DNA of 64,000 nucleotides from Christensenella sp. UBA7703 (GCA_002482505.1 DLGD01000033.1:1-64000), one strand, 5' to 3'; shown: positions 50,227 through 59,503, counted from the first letter of the stretch. Made by a program: numbers and translations. The notes: generated by a model not told the origin, from the letters alone.

Positions 50227-51438
50227 ATGAAATTTGCGGTCATTTTAGGCGACGGAATGGCGGATTGGGCGGTGGAAGCCCTCGGCGGGAAAACCCCGCT
50301 GGAGGTGGCCAACCACCCATACATGGACAAGTTTGCGCAGGATGGTGAATTTGGGCTTGTGAAGACCGTGCCGGACGGTATGAAACCCGGCAGCGACACG
50401 GCAAACCTCTCCGTGTTCGGTTATGATCCCAAGCAGTATTATTCGGGGCGTTCTCCGCTGGAAGCGGCAAGCCTCGGCATTGATTTGGCGCAGACGGATG
50501 TGACCTATCGCTGCAACCTTGTGACGCTCTCCGGCGAACCGGATATTGACGATACGACGATGACCGACTACAGCGCGGGCGAAATCTCCACCGAAGAAGC
50601 GCGGGAATTGATTCTGTTTCTTGACGAGCGGCTTTCGAGCGAGGGGGTTCGGCTCTATCCGGGGTTTTCCTATCGGCACTGCCTCGTGCTCAACCACGCG
50701 GAGACGGGCGCAGAGCTGACCCCGCCGCACGATTTCTCAGGCAAACCGGTCGCGGGCAGATTACCCTCCGGTACAAACCAAGCGCTGTTGATGCGCTGGA
50801 TGACGCAAGCGTATGCGCTGCTCAAGGATCATCCAATCAATCGCGCACGTGTTGCCGCGAAAAAGAACCCCGCAAACGCCATCTGGTTCTGGGGCGAGGG
50901 CAGAAAACCCGCGCTTACACCGTTTCTCGAAAAAACGGGTTTAAAGGGCGCTGTTATCTCTGCGGTCGATCTGATTCAGGGAATCGGACACTGCGCTCAG
51001 ATGGAGATCGTCAAGGTGGAAGGCGCAACGGGAACCTATGAAACAAACTTTGCGGGGAAAGCCGCCGCTGCAATCGATGTGCTTTCACGCGGGGCGGATT
51101 ATGTCTATCTCCATATTGAAGCGGCCGACGAATGCGGACACCACGGGCAGGTGAAGGAGAAAATCTACTCAATTGAGCAGATCGATGCGCAGGTGATCAA
51201 GCCTGTGTTTGCATACCTGGAGAACTGCGGCGAAGATTACGCGATTCTTGTGTTGCCGGATCATCCGACGCCGATCCAGATCCGCACGCACTCCGCAGAA
51301 CCCGTACCCTTTGCGCTTTATCGAAAGGGTGATCACGCGGGCAGAAGCCTGCGCTATACGGAAAGCGAAGCCAAGACGACCGGGGTCTATGAAGACGCTG
51401 GCTATCGCCTGATCGACCGGATGAAGAGCGGCAGATAA
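50227..51438 (+). CDS. Cofactor-independent phosphoglycerate mutase (ApgM type)
   Basis: The 403-residue alkaline-phosphatase-superfamily protein has the metal motif LGDGMADW, the SDTANLSVFGYDP block containing the phospho-serine/threonine site, and C-terminal IEAADECGHHG and LPDHPTP metal ligands. The ApgM family interconverts 2- and 3-phosphoglycerate; some relatives were once annotated as homoserine kinases. GGAG lies about 12 bases before the ATG. It is the last gene before tRNA-Arg. Confidence 0.88.
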   Translation: MKFAVILGDGMADWAVEALGGKTPLEVANHPYMDKFAQDGEFGLVKTVPDGMKPGSDTANLSVFGYDPKQYYSGRSPLEAASLGIDLAQTDVTYRCNLVTLSGEPDIDDTTMTDYSAGEISTEEARELILFLDERLSSEGVRLYPGFSYRHCLVLNHAETGAELTPPHDFSGKPVAGRLPSGTNQALLMRWMTQAYALLKDHPINRARVAAKKNPANAIWFWGEGRKPALTPFLEKTGLKGAVISAVDLIQGIGHCAQMEIVKVEGATGTYETNFAGKAAAAIDVLSRGADYVYLHIEAADECGHHGQVKEKIYSIEQIDAQVIKPVFAYLENCGEDYAILVLPDHPTPIQIRTHSAEPVPFALYRKGDHAGRSLRYTESEAKTTGVYEDAGYRLIDRMKSGR

Positions 51439-51511
51439 GACACCCCGAAAAACGGCTAAAACATTTTTTCAGAAATTCTGGAAATAACATGATTTGAGCT
51501 GTATTCAGTGC

Positions 51512-51540
51512 TTGACATTTTGTGCGCCAGTGGTTAAAAT
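51512..51540 (+). promoter_or_regulatory. tRNA-Arg promoter
   Basis: TTGACA (51512-51517), 17 bases, TAAAAT (51535-51540), placed 22 bases before the tRNA. Confidence 0.85.
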
Positions 51541-51562
51541 AATCAAGCACGCGAAAGTGCAT

Positions 51563-51638
51563 GCGCTTGTAGCTCAGTGGATAGAGTGCCCGGCTACGAA
51601 CCGGTAGGTCGCAGGTTCAAATCCTGCCAGGCGCGCCA
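51563..51638 (+). tRNA. tRNA-Arg (anticodon ACG)
   Basis: The 76-base cloverleaf has acceptor arms GCGCTTG and CAGGCGC, the D-arm AGCTCAGTGGAT and the anticodon loop CTACGAA (ACG, read as ICG after editing). The T-loop is GGTTCAAAT and CCA is encoded. Confidence 0.95.
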
Positions 51639-51766
51639 GATAATCAGTCTAAAGCAGATGGCAGCATTTGTTTTAGGCTGATTTTTTACAATCAGTTTAC
51701 GAGATTTCGGGATAAACAGTTCAGTACAAATTCGATTTGCGGCAAGGACATGCGGGGGTAATCCGA

Positions 51767-52180
51767 ATGAATTATGAGATTACAGATGAAGTCAAAGAGC
51801 AGGACCAAAGATATATCTACGAAGGGTTACTGGAATACAATCTGGAACGATTGGAAGACAAATCGCCAAAAGATTTGGGCGTTTATGCAAAAGACGCAGC
51901 GGGCAACATCATTGCGGGACTGACCGGAACAACACACGGCAACTGGTTGATGATCAAGTACTTGTGGGTTAGTGAATCGCTTCGCGGCAAGAAAATCGGC
52001 AGCGAGATTCTGATGCAAGCAGAACATACGGCAAAAGAACGGGGATGCAAGTTTGTTTTTCTGGATACCTTCAGCTTCCAAGCTCCTTCATTCTATAAAA
52101 AACATGGATATCAGGAAGCATTTGTATTAGAGGAGTATCCGCTGACAGGAAAACGCTACTACATGACTAAGAGTCTGTGA
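51767..52180 (+). CDS. GNAT-family N-acetyltransferase
   Basis: The 137-residue protein has the GNAT acetyl-CoA segment, WVSESLRGKKIGSEILMQAEHTAKERG, and the late beta-strand pair FVFLDTFSFQAPSFYKKHGYQEAFVLEEYP. The ATG at 51767 has GCGGGGG upstream. The substrate is unknown. A second acetyltransferase gene follows after 18 bases, probably on the same transcript. Confidence 0.82.
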   Translation: MNYEITDEVKEQDQRYIYEGLLEYNLERLEDKSPKDLGVYAKDAAGNIIAGLTGTTHGNWLMIKYLWVSESLRGKKIGSEILMQAEHTAKERGCKFVFLDTFSFQAPSFYKKHGYQEAFVLEEYPLTGKRYYMTKSL

Positions 52181-52198
52181 TGGATGGAGAAGAGATTT

Positions 52199-52714
52199 AT
52201 GCCTGTTACCTTTCGCCCGGCAGAAGAAAAAGACATTGCACTTTTACTCAAGTTTATCCGCGCGTTGGCGGAGTATGAGCACATGCTCGATCAAGTGGTA
52301 GCCGACGAGAAAACATTGGCCGACTGGCTGTTTGACAAACGCGTTGCGGAGGCGTTTTTTGCGATGGAAGGCGAAACGGAGGTCGGCTTTGCGCTGTACT
52401 TCCATAACTTCTCTACCTTTCTGGGCAGAGGCGGCATCTATCTGGAAGATTTGTTTGTACTGCCGGAGCACCGCGGCAAGGGATACGGCAAGGCGATTTT
52501 GACACATCTGGCGCAGATCGCGCGGGGACGCGGCTGCGGCAGGCTGGAGTGGGCATGCCTCGACTGGAACAAACCCAGCATCGATTTTTACCTGTCGCTC
52601 GGCGCAAAGCCGATGAACGAATGGACGGTCTATCGCGTCAGTGGGGACGCACTGACGCAACTCGCCGGAGAAGATGCAAAAGAGCAAACAACTCATTGGG
52701 AGGAACTATCATGA
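52199..52714 (+). CDS. GNAT-family acetyltransferase, diamine-acetyltransferase-like
   Basis: I start at the ATG at 52199, with GGAGAAGAG upstream; an ATG at 52184 would add five residues. The 171-residue protein resembles spermidine/spermine or thialysine N-acetyltransferases. It has VTFRPAEEKDIALLLKFIRALAEYE, YFHNFSTFLGRGGIYLEDLFVLPEHRGKGYG and RLEWACLDWNKPSIDFY. It may acetylate a polyamine or amino acid. Its stop overlaps the racemase start (ATGA). Confidence 0.82.
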   Translation: MPVTFRPAEEKDIALLLKFIRALAEYEHMLDQVVADEKTLADWLFDKRVAEAFFAMEGETEVGFALYFHNFSTFLGRGGIYLEDLFVLPEHRGKGYGKAILTHLAQIARGRGCGRLEWACLDWNKPSIDFYLSLGAKPMNEWTVYRVSGDALTQLAGEDAKEQTTHWEELS

Positions 52715-53403
52715 AGACCATCGGACTCATCGGCGGCATGAGCTGGGAGAGCACGGTGACATACTATCAACTGCTCAACGAGGGTGTGAAGGATGCGCTT
52801 GGCGGGCTGCACTCTGCAAAGGTGCTGCTCTATAGCGTGGATTTTTTCGAGATTGAATCATTGATGTCCCGCGGAGACTGGGATAAAGCAGCCGATTTGC
52901 TCGGCGGTGTTGCCGCACGGCTGGAAAACGCGGGCGCGGATATGATCCTCATCTGCACCAACACGTTGCATAAAGTCGCGCCGCAGGTGCAGTCCCGCAT
53001 TCGTGTGCCACTGGTACATATCGCGGTGGCGGCGGCGGAGGCGCTGACGGCACAGGGCATTTCCCGCGTCGGGCTGCTCGGGACAAAATACACGATGACG
53101 CAGGCGTTTTATCGGGATAAGCTGGTCGAGCGCGGCATTGAGGTGCTGATTCCCGAAGGGGACGACATCGACCTCGTCAACCGCGTGATCTTTGACGAGC
53201 TTTGCTTAGGCATCGTCAAGGAGGAATCCCGCACGGAATATCTGCGGGTGATTGCCGACTTGCAACAGCGCGGCGCACAGGGGATTCTGCTCGGCTGCAC
53301 CGAGCTTGGCTTAATCGTTGCCAGGGAAGACGTTTCTCTCCCGCTATTTGATACGACGGAGATCCACGCAAAGAAGGCGCTCGCACTTGCTTTGACAGAA
53401 TGA
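52711..53403 (+). CDS. Aspartate/glutamate racemase family protein
   Basis: The 230-residue protein is a cofactor-independent amino acid racemase. It has the N-terminal GLIGGMSWESTVTYYQLLNEG and the two catalytic cysteines in ICTNTLHK and LGCTELGL. It probably racemises aspartate or a broader set of amino acids. It begins inside the acetyltransferase stop codon with GGAGG upstream, so the two are coupled. A strong terminator follows. Confidence 0.9.
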   Translation: MKTIGLIGGMSWESTVTYYQLLNEGVKDALGGLHSAKVLLYSVDFFEIESLMSRGDWDKAADLLGGVAARLENAGADMILICTNTLHKVAPQVQSRIRVPLVHIAVAAAEALTAQGISRVGLLGTKYTMTQAFYRDKLVERGIEVLIPEGDDIDLVNRVIFDELCLGIVKEESRTEYLRVIADLQQRGAQGILLGCTELGLIVAREDVSLPLFDTTEIHAKKALALALTE

Positions 53404-53422
53404 TTGCTGTTTCGCTTATCCT

Positions 53423-53448
53423 GCGCCGCTTAATGCGGCGCTTTTTTT
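53423..53448 (+). terminator. Terminator after the racemase gene
   Basis: A 7-bp GC stem (GCGCCGC, GCGGCGC) with a five-base loop is followed directly by seven T residues. Confidence 0.92.
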
Positions 53449-53588
53449 ATAAACAGGATGGAACAAAACGCGAAGCAATCCTGTACAATAGATACCGACT
53501 ATACGCAAAAAACGACCGCATAGTGAAAATCGCTCGAATGCGGACTGGATTTTTCCTATACTGCAACCATGACGGGGGGGGTGAACAA

Positions 53589-54029
53589 GTGAAGATCGAG
53601 GTAAAGGTGGACGCCACCTGTGAGGAAACGACGGTGGTGATTTGCACCAACAAGGTGACCGACGAAATTCAGCAACTGGTGCGCAGGCTTTCGCAGGATG
53701 CGCCACAGGTTATCGTCGGGTTTCGGGACGAAGAAGCGGTGATTTTAACACAGGAGGAGATGCTCCGCGCGTTTACGGAAGGCGGCAAGGTGTATGCCCA
53801 AACGCCGAGCGGAACGTTTCTGCTGCGGCTTCGGCTGTATGAACTGGAGGAGCGGTTGGACGCAAAGCGCTTCGTGCGCATCTCCAATTCAGAAATCGTC
53901 AATCTAAATTGGATTCGCGGCTTTGACCTGAGTTTTGCGGGAACCATCTGCGTGCGGATGAAAAACGATGCGGTGACTTATGTTTCCCGCAGGTATGTTG
54001 CAAAAATCAAACAAGTGCTAGGACTATAG
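53589..54029 (+). CDS. LytTR-domain DNA-binding regulator
   Basis: The 146-residue protein starts at a GTG just after a run of eight G residues (53574-53581) that serves as ribosome site. The C-terminal ~95 residues are a LytTR domain (FVRISNSEIVNLNWIRGFDL, VTYVSRRYVAKIKQVLG). The N-terminal part is short and lacks a receiver domain. LytTR regulators paired with a DUF3021 membrane protein, as here, are thought to be autoregulated and controlled by the membrane partner. Confidence 0.85.
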   Translation: MKIEVKVDATCEETTVVICTNKVTDEIQQLVRRLSQDAPQVIVGFRDEEAVILTQEEMLRAFTEGGKVYAQTPSGTFLLRLRLYELEERLDAKRFVRISNSEIVNLNWIRGFDLSFAGTICVRMKNDAVTYVSRRYVAKIKQVLGL

Positions 54030-54041
54030 GGGGAAGAAAGA

Positions 54042-54491
54042 ATGAAGAAAGAATTGATCAAGCGTTGCTTGCTTGGCGCGCCTTTGGGGCTGGCCATCAG
54101 CACGGTCATCACGATACTCATCTCGATCATAATTGCGGACGGTCGCTATCACGCGGTCGTGCCGGAACTGACAAGCGAGATGGGGAGTGAAATCAACGCG
54201 GTGGTGCTGCAGGCGGTGCTCTCGTTGATCTACGGCGCTGCATGGGCAGGGGCCTCCGTCGTTTGGGATGCAGAGCACTGGAGTCTGCTCAAAATGACGC
54301 TGGTACACCTGATCGTTACCTCGGTTGCAACATTCCCGATCGCCTATTTTGCGCGCTGGATGCCGCACGACGCCAAAGGAATCCTGATCTACATCGGTAT
54401 CTTTGTGGTGATTTATGCGTCCATTTGGGCTTCGCAATACAGCGCAATGAAGAAAAAGATTCGTGAGATGAACGAAAAAATCGCACAGTAG
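54042..54491 (+). CDS. DUF3021 membrane protein
   Basis: The 149-residue protein has four predicted membrane segments: GLAISTVITILISIIIA, VLSLIYGAAWAGASVV, LLKMTLVHLIVTSVATFPIAYFA and ILIYIGIFVVIYASIW. It has a basic C-terminal tail. It matches the DUF3021 pattern and is encoded 12 bases after the LytTR regulator. It probably controls that regulator's activity at the membrane. Confidence 0.82.
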   Translation: MKKELIKRCLLGAPLGLAISTVITILISIIIADGRYHAVVPELTSEMGSEINAVVLQAVLSLIYGAAWAGASVVWDAEHWSLLKMTLVHLIVTSVATFPIAYFARWMPHDAKGILIYIGIFVVIYASIWASQYSAMKKKIREMNEKIAQ

Positions 54492-54504
54492 CGAATTTCT
54501 TCAA

Positions 54505-54536
54505 AACGCCTGCTGATGATTCGGCGGGCGTTTTTT
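54505..54536 (+). terminator. Terminator of the LytTR-DUF3021 operon
   Basis: A stem from AACGCC(TGC) and (GCG)GGCGTT with an internal bulge is followed by six T residues, 13 bases past the stop. Confidence 0.85.
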
Positions 54537-54620
54537 GTGCGTTGATTTCGTTTGGATGGCTTCACGACAGGTAAACGTGGTATACTACAGGCAATTCATC
54601 AATCAATAAGGAGAATCTAT

Positions 54621-55166
54621 ATGCCACCTCCTGCGGTAAAGACGGTTCGGGATTTACTCTACTGGCAATATGCGGCGATCATGACGGGCGCAGCAACCGG
54701 AGACAAACGACAATTTCCCTTGCGTATGAGTTTTCTCGGCAAACTTAAGAGCGGCGAGATCGTCTGGTCCACCTCTGTAAGTGAATGGCTTCTGGAGATG
54801 GAGAAGCCGCATGTGTGTATCTATTGCGGGCAGGAGGGCGCTCTGACGACGGAGCACATCTTGCCCCGTTCGCGCGGCGGCGAGAACGTGCCGGACAATG
54901 TTGTGCGTGTTTGTAAAAGCTGCAACTCCAGTAAGGGCGCAAAGGGGTTATATGAATGGAAGGGGCTGGAACACAAAAACGAACACAGCCGCATTGCAGA
55001 GGGAAAGTACTTGAAATATCTCTACACCATGTTTGAGAGAAACAACAAACAGGATGCAAAGCTGGACGATCTTTGCCCTTGCTGTCTTGAGGGAAAATGC
55101 GATGAGGAAGGACACGCACACAAGTTTACGCTCTACTGCCTGGAAGGTTACTTTGCGCCCAAATAA
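54621..55166 (+). CDS. HNH endonuclease
   Basis: The 181-residue protein starts at the ATG at 54621 with AAGGAG upstream. It has a classic HNH core: CIYCGQ, then TTEHILPRSRGGENVPDNVVRVCKSCNSSKG, with two CxxC zinc knuckles and the His/Asn/His catalytic set. A second cysteine pair (CPCC) lies near the C-terminus. The target is unknown. No restriction, phage or intein context is seen. Confidence 0.82.
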   Translation: MPPPAVKTVRDLLYWQYAAIMTGAATGDKRQFPLRMSFLGKLKSGEIVWSTSVSEWLLEMEKPHVCIYCGQEGALTTEHILPRSRGGENVPDNVVRVCKSCNSSKGAKGLYEWKGLEHKNEHSRIAEGKYLKYLYTMFERNNKQDAKLDDLCPCCLEGKCDEEGHAHKFTLYCLEGYFAPK

Positions 55167-55269
55167 CAGCGTTATCCAGTTGAACGAAACCATGACGTTA
55201 CGTTGTAATAAAAGATTGACTATGCCGGCAGAAGTAGTATGATGTAGAAAAAACGAGAGGGGAACGATT

Positions 55270-55491
55270 ATGGACGTATCAACGCTGAATCAATTCCAGT
55301 CGCTGATGGGAACATACTGGTTTGTTTGGATCGCGATCGCACTGATCCCGGCAGTTATCATGGGCATTTTTACCGCAAAGCTCGCAAAAAAGAAGGGATA
55401 CCGCGGATATTTCTTCACGGGGTTCTTCTTTAGCCTGGTGGGATTGATCTACGTCGTGGGGCTCCCGTTGTCGAGAGATCGTCAAGATTAA
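55270..55491 (+). CDS. Small two-helix membrane protein
   Basis: The 73-residue protein has two hydrophobic stretches, WFVWIAIALIPAVIMGIFTA and YFFTGFFFSLVGLIYVVGLPL, joined by a short basic AKKKGYRG turn. GAGAGGGG lies before the ATG and a terminator follows. Similar small proteins are common in Firmicutes, but the function is unknown. Confidence 0.65.
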   Translation: MDVSTLNQFQSLMGTYWFVWIAIALIPAVIMGIFTAKLAKKKGYRGYFFTGFFFSLVGLIYVVGLPLSRDRQD

Positions 55492-55515
55492 TTCCAGAAG
55501 CAATCAATGCGCAAG

Positions 55516-55543
55516 CGCGGCCTCAAACGGGGCCGCGTTTTTT
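55516..55543 (+). terminator. Terminator after the small membrane protein gene
   Basis: CGCGGCC (55516-55522) pairs with GGCCGCG (55531-55537), followed by six T residues. Confidence 0.9.
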
Positions 55544-55670
55544 GCAAAGGACTGGAATGAGAAAAATACCCACCTTGCATTTCCTCCGCATCGTGCTAAA
55601 CTGAACGTGATAGATTTGTACAAGACAAGTCAATTTATGTTCAGTTTTTTATTTTATTCGGAAGGAATTT

Positions 55671-56930
55671 GTGAAGATGAATCCCGTTCGCATGATCGTT
55701 CTCGGCGCGGGCGCGCGCGGCATGGATGCCTATGCGCCATACGCGCTCCTTGCGCCCGACCAACTCCAGATTGTTGCAATTGCCGAGCCACGCGAGGCGC
55801 GAAGAACCGCTTTTGCCGCGCGATATGGCGTACTCGAAGATAAGGTGTTTGCGGACTGGCACGCGGCGTTGGATGCCGGAATCGAGGCGGACGCGGTACT
55901 CGTTGCGACGCAGGACAACGAGCATGTGGAACCCGCCTGCGCGGCAATGGAGCGCGGTTATGACGTGCTGCTCGAAAAACCCATTGCAAAGAGCGAAGAA
56001 GAATTGAAACGGATCTATGATACCTCTGTCCGCACCGGAAAGCGCGCGGCTGTTTGCCATGTATTGCGCTATACACGGTTTTTCAATACGCTCAAGTCGA
56101 TCATTGACAGCGGAGAAATCGGAGACGTGGTCAACATCTCTCATAGCGAAAATATCGGATATTGGCATATGGCGCACAGCTTTGTGCGCGGCAACTGGCG
56201 CAGGGAAGATGAAACGAGCCCGATGATCCTCGCAAAAAGCTGTCACGATACCGATATCCTGCTCTATCTTGTGGGCAAGGACTGCAAGCGCGTTGCATCC
56301 TTTGGCAGCCTCAAGCATTTCACCGCTGAGAACGCGCCGGAGGGCAGCGCGGAGCGTTGTCTCGACTGCAACGTCGCGGGAACGTGCCCGTATAGCGCGA
56401 TGCGGCTCTACCTAATTCCGTTTCTCACGGGCTGGCCTGTGTCGGTGATTACGGACGACCTCAGCCCTGCCGGACGCATGAAAGCGCTGCAGGAAGGACC
56501 CTATGGCAGATGTGTGTATCACTGCGACAACGACGTGGTGGATCATCAATCCACCGTGTTGGAGTTTGAAGGCGGCGTGACGGCGACCATGACCGTCTCC
56601 GCGTTTACGGACTATCGCCACGGGCGAACGATCCACATCATGGGTTCGCATGGTGAGATTCGCGCCAAGATGTCCGACGAGACGATCGAGGTGACCAATT
56701 TCCGCGACGGTTCCGTCCGCACGACGGAAAACCCGCTCCCCGGCGGCATGGGCGACGGGCATGGCGGCGGGGATATGGGATTGATCGCGTCGTTTGTGCG
56801 CATGGAGCGCGGGGAAGAGGGCGCGGTGAAGAGCTCGATTCGGGACGCGATTCAGAGCCACCTGATCTGCATTGCGGCTGAAGAATCGCGCAAAAACCAT
56901 ACTGTTGTGGACATCCACAACGTTGGATGA
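55671..56930 (+). CDS. Gfo/Idh/MocA-family oxidoreductase
   Basis: The 419-residue protein has an N-terminal NAD(P) fold (IVLGAGARG, residues ~9-16) and the family EKPIAKS motif at about residues 102-108. The conserved His/Asp region is AKSCHDTDILLYLVG. A cysteine cluster, CLDCNVAGTCP, in the C-terminal domain recalls a subgroup acting on sugars. It probably oxidises or reduces a sugar or cyclitol. The GTG at 55671 has GGAAGGA at good spacing; the ATG at 55677 is the alternative. Confidence 0.82.
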   Translation: MKMNPVRMIVLGAGARGMDAYAPYALLAPDQLQIVAIAEPREARRTAFAARYGVLEDKVFADWHAALDAGIEADAVLVATQDNEHVEPACAAMERGYDVLLEKPIAKSEEELKRIYDTSVRTGKRAAVCHVLRYTRFFNTLKSIIDSGEIGDVVNISHSENIGYWHMAHSFVRGNWRREDETSPMILAKSCHDTDILLYLVGKDCKRVASFGSLKHFTAENAPEGSAERCLDCNVAGTCPYSAMRLYLIPFLTGWPVSVITDDLSPAGRMKALQEGPYGRCVYHCDNDVVDHQSTVLEFEGGVTATMTVSAFTDYRHGRTIHIMGSHGEIRAKMSDETIEVTNFRDGSVRTTENPLPGGMGDGHGGGDMGLIASFVRMERGEEGAVKSSIRDAIQSHLICIAAEESRKNHTVVDIHNVG

Positions 56931-56990
56931 TCTTCTGAACACCGATACAGCAACCGGAATCGAATGTAATTACGAAAAGGGGGAGTCGTT

Positions 56991-57500
56991 ATGAAACAGC
57001 AAAAAACACGTTCCGCCTCGTTCCTGCTCGTGATGAGCTGGATCTATCTGATTCTTGCGCTGGGTATGATCGGGCTTGCGCTCTACAATCTGACACGGCC
57101 TGACGTTCGGCTGACGTTTGCCGGCGTGACGGACGCGGTGTTTTTAATCATCGGTGGTGCGCTCGGGTTTCTCGCGGGGATATTCGGCCTTGTGAGTAAG
57201 CAGCTCAAACGTTGCCGCATCATGGGACTTGTGCTGCTCGCGATTGCCGCGGTTCCGCTGACGATCAACCTGCTCGTCGGATTGCCGTTTCGTATCTATT
57301 GGAAGAACATCGCGGTGATGGTGATCCCGTTTCTCTATCTGATTGCCGCGCTGCTGAAAAGAAGCGAGAAGAAACCGGCAGTACCGGCTGCTGATGCAGC
57401 ATATGCGCCCGTCCCGTCTGCACCGCAGGCAGCTCCCGCTGCCCAAGCAACGGTTCATCCAGAGAATAAACCGCAGGGAGAAGAGGACAAGCAAGCGTAA
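56991..57500 (+). CDS. Membrane protein with Ala/Pro-rich cytosolic tail
   Basis: The 169-residue protein has four hydrophobic segments (residues ~12-33, 45-68, 78-98 and 103-120). A disordered tail rich in Ala and Pro follows (KPAVPAADAAYAPVPSAPQA) and ends in acidic residues. GGGGGAG precedes the ATG. No family is recognised. Confidence 0.6.
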   Translation: MKQQKTRSASFLLVMSWIYLILALGMIGLALYNLTRPDVRLTFAGVTDAVFLIIGGALGFLAGIFGLVSKQLKRCRIMGLVLLAIAAVPLTINLLVGLPFRIYWKNIAVMVIPFLYLIAALLKRSEKKPAVPAADAAYAPVPSAPQAAPAAQATVHPENKPQGEEDKQA

Positions 57501-57599
57501 CGTTGGATGGCTCAGAGCGCGTAAAACGGGTGCTCGTTTTGATCTCATCGCCCAAGCGAGCAATCGCAAAAATGGCATGAAAAATTTGGCGAAAAGCTC

Positions 57600-57628
57600 T
57601 TGCATTTTGATAGGGTCTGTTGTATCAT
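57600..57628 (+). promoter_or_regulatory. tRNA-Ala promoter
   Basis: TTGCAT (57600-57605), 17 bases, TATCAT (57623-57628), 13 bases before the tRNA. The boxes are imperfect but well spaced. Confidence 0.55.
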
Positions 57629-57641
57629 AATCAAGCGGCTT

Positions 57642-57717
57642 GGGGCATTAGCACAGTTGGTAGCGCGCAACGTTCGCAATGTTGAGGTCGGGGGTTCGAA
57701 TCCCCCATGCTCCACCA
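57642..57717 (+). tRNA. tRNA-Ala (anticodon CGC)
   Basis: The 76-base cloverleaf has acceptor GGGGCAT with ATGCTCC, D-arm AGCACAGTTGGT, anticodon loop TTCGCAA (CGC), T-loop GGTTCGAAT and encoded CCA. Confidence 0.94.
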
Positions 57718-57723
57718 AGCAAT

Positions 57724-57759
57724 AGAACCCCCGTCTTAAACAAGGCGGGGTTCTTTTTT
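57724..57759 (+). terminator. tRNA-Ala terminator
   Basis: AGAACCCC pairs with GGGGTTCT, with inner GTC/GGC partial pairing, followed by seven T residues. Confidence 0.9.
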
Positions 57760-57847
57760 TGACAATGCGCAATCGTTTTAACGAAGAACTTTTCGGGTGA
57801 ATCGCCCGCAAACAGGCTGAAACACGCCGGAGAAGGATTTGTAGAGT

Positions 57848-59437
57848 ATGGAGAGTCTTGCAAAAGAAGTCAACCGCAGAAAGACATTTGCGATTATTTC
57901 GCATCCCGACGCGGGCAAAACCACGCTGACCGAGAAGCTGCTCCTTTTCGGCGGGGCAATTCGCCTTGCGGGAACGGTCAAGGGGCGAAAAGCGAGTAAA
58001 TTCGCCGTCTCCGACTGGATGGAGATTGAAAAACAGAGAGGAATTTCGGTTACCTCCAGCGTGCTGAATTTCGACTATGAAGGGTTTCGGATCAACATTC
58101 TCGATACCCCGGGACACCAGGATTTCAGTGAGGACACCTACCGCACACTGACTGCGGCAGACAGCGCGGTGATGCTCATCGACGGCGCAAAGGGTGTTGA
58201 GGAGCAGACCAAGAAGCTCTTTCACGTTTGCCGGATGTTCGGCATTCCGATTTTTACGTTTGTCAACAAGCTCGACCGGCAATGCAAAAACCCGCTTTCA
58301 CTCATGGAAGAACTGGAAGCGACCCTCGGCATCCGTGCCTATCCGATGAACTGGCCAATCGGCATCGATGGAGATTTTCGCGGGGTATACGACCGCAGGA
58401 CGAAGCGGATTGAGCTCTTTGCCGGCGGTAGCCACGGGCAGGCGGAGACTGTTTCGGACTCCGGCGACGCGGACGATCCGCGTTTTCGAGAGATTCTCGG
58501 CGACTATCTCTATAACCATCTTATGGACGAGATTGAGCTGTTGGAGATCGCCGGAGACGAACTGGATATGGACAAGGTTTCCGCAGGGGAACTCACGCCG
58601 ATGTTCTTCGGCAGCGCGATGACCAACTTTGGCGTACGCCCGTTTTTGGAGGCGTTCATCGAAATGGCGCCTTCACCGTACGCTAAACGGCACAGCAACG
58701 GCAGTGTGGAGCCCGACAGCGAGGATTTCTCCGGCTTTATCTTCAAGATTCAGGCGAACATGGACCCCGCGCATCGCGACCGAATCGCGTTCATGCGCAT
58801 CTGCTCCGGCAAGTTTGAAAAAGGCATGGAGGTTGTGCACCAGCGCACGAACAAGACCATCCGCTTGGCGCAGTCCCAGCAGTTTATGGCGCAGGAGCGC
58901 ATCAGCGTGGAAGAAGCGTACGCGGGCGATATCATCGGCGTATTCGATCCGGGCTGTTTCCTAATTGGCGATACCCTCTGCAACGGGAAGCATGCGTTCC
59001 AGTTTGAAGGGATTCCGATGTTCCCCTCGGAGCATTTTGCCGAGGTCAACGCGGTCGATTCCGGCAAGCGCAAGCAGTTCCTCAAGGGCATTAAGCAGAT
59101 TTCTGAAGAGGGTGCGATTCAGGTGTTCAAGCAACCCGACCTCGGTGTGGAACGCTTCACCATCGGCGTTGCCGGCGCGCTGCAGTTTGAAGTGCTGGAA
59201 TACCGCCTCAAGAACGAATATAATGTCGAAATCAAAATTCGCAATCTACCGTATCAGCTCGCGCGCTGGATCGTGACGGAGCATTTTAACAAAGATATGC
59301 TTGCGTATACGGACACGCTGCTGCTGGAGGATCAATATCAGCGCCCCGTAGTCCTCTTTAAGAATGAATGGTCGCTAAGCCGCATGGAGGACAAGAATAA
59401 GGACGTCAAGTTTCTGGATATTGCACCCGTGAATTAA
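57848..59437 (+). CDS. prfC: Peptide chain release factor 3
   Basis: The 529-residue translational GTPase has the G1 loop SHPDAGKTTLTEKLL, the G3 motif DTPGHQDFSEDTYRTL, the G4 motif NKLDR, and the GGAIRLAGTVKGR switch region specific to RF3. It recycles RF1/RF2 from terminated ribosomes. Its length is that of the family. It is monocistronic with its own leader after tRNA-Ala. Confidence 0.96.
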   Translation: MESLAKEVNRRKTFAIISHPDAGKTTLTEKLLLFGGAIRLAGTVKGRKASKFAVSDWMEIEKQRGISVTSSVLNFDYEGFRINILDTPGHQDFSEDTYRTLTAADSAVMLIDGAKGVEEQTKKLFHVCRMFGIPIFTFVNKLDRQCKNPLSLMEELEATLGIRAYPMNWPIGIDGDFRGVYDRRTKRIELFAGGSHGQAETVSDSGDADDPRFREILGDYLYNHLMDEIELLEIAGDELDMDKVSAGELTPMFFGSAMTNFGVRPFLEAFIEMAPSPYAKRHSNGSVEPDSEDFSGFIFKIQANMDPAHRDRIAFMRICSGKFEKGMEVVHQRTNKTIRLAQSQQFMAQERISVEEAYAGDIIGVFDPGCFLIGDTLCNGKHAFQFEGIPMFPSEHFAEVNAVDSGKRKQFLKGIKQISEEGAIQVFKQPDLGVERFTIGVAGALQFEVLEYRLKNEYNVEIKIRNLPYQLARWIVTEHFNKDMLAYTDTLLLEDQYQRPVVLFKNEWSLSRMEDKNKDVKFLDIAPVN

Positions 59438-59503
59438 GAGACTTCACAAATTATTCACGTAATCGAAACTCATATTTTGCGTTCTTTTGCCCTCCACCGT
59501 GTG

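Noticed and set aside
59447..59470. Possible echo of the prfC end (ATTCACGTAAT versus the IAPVN codons)
   Set aside because: Requires deletions to align and is not in frame with a stop.
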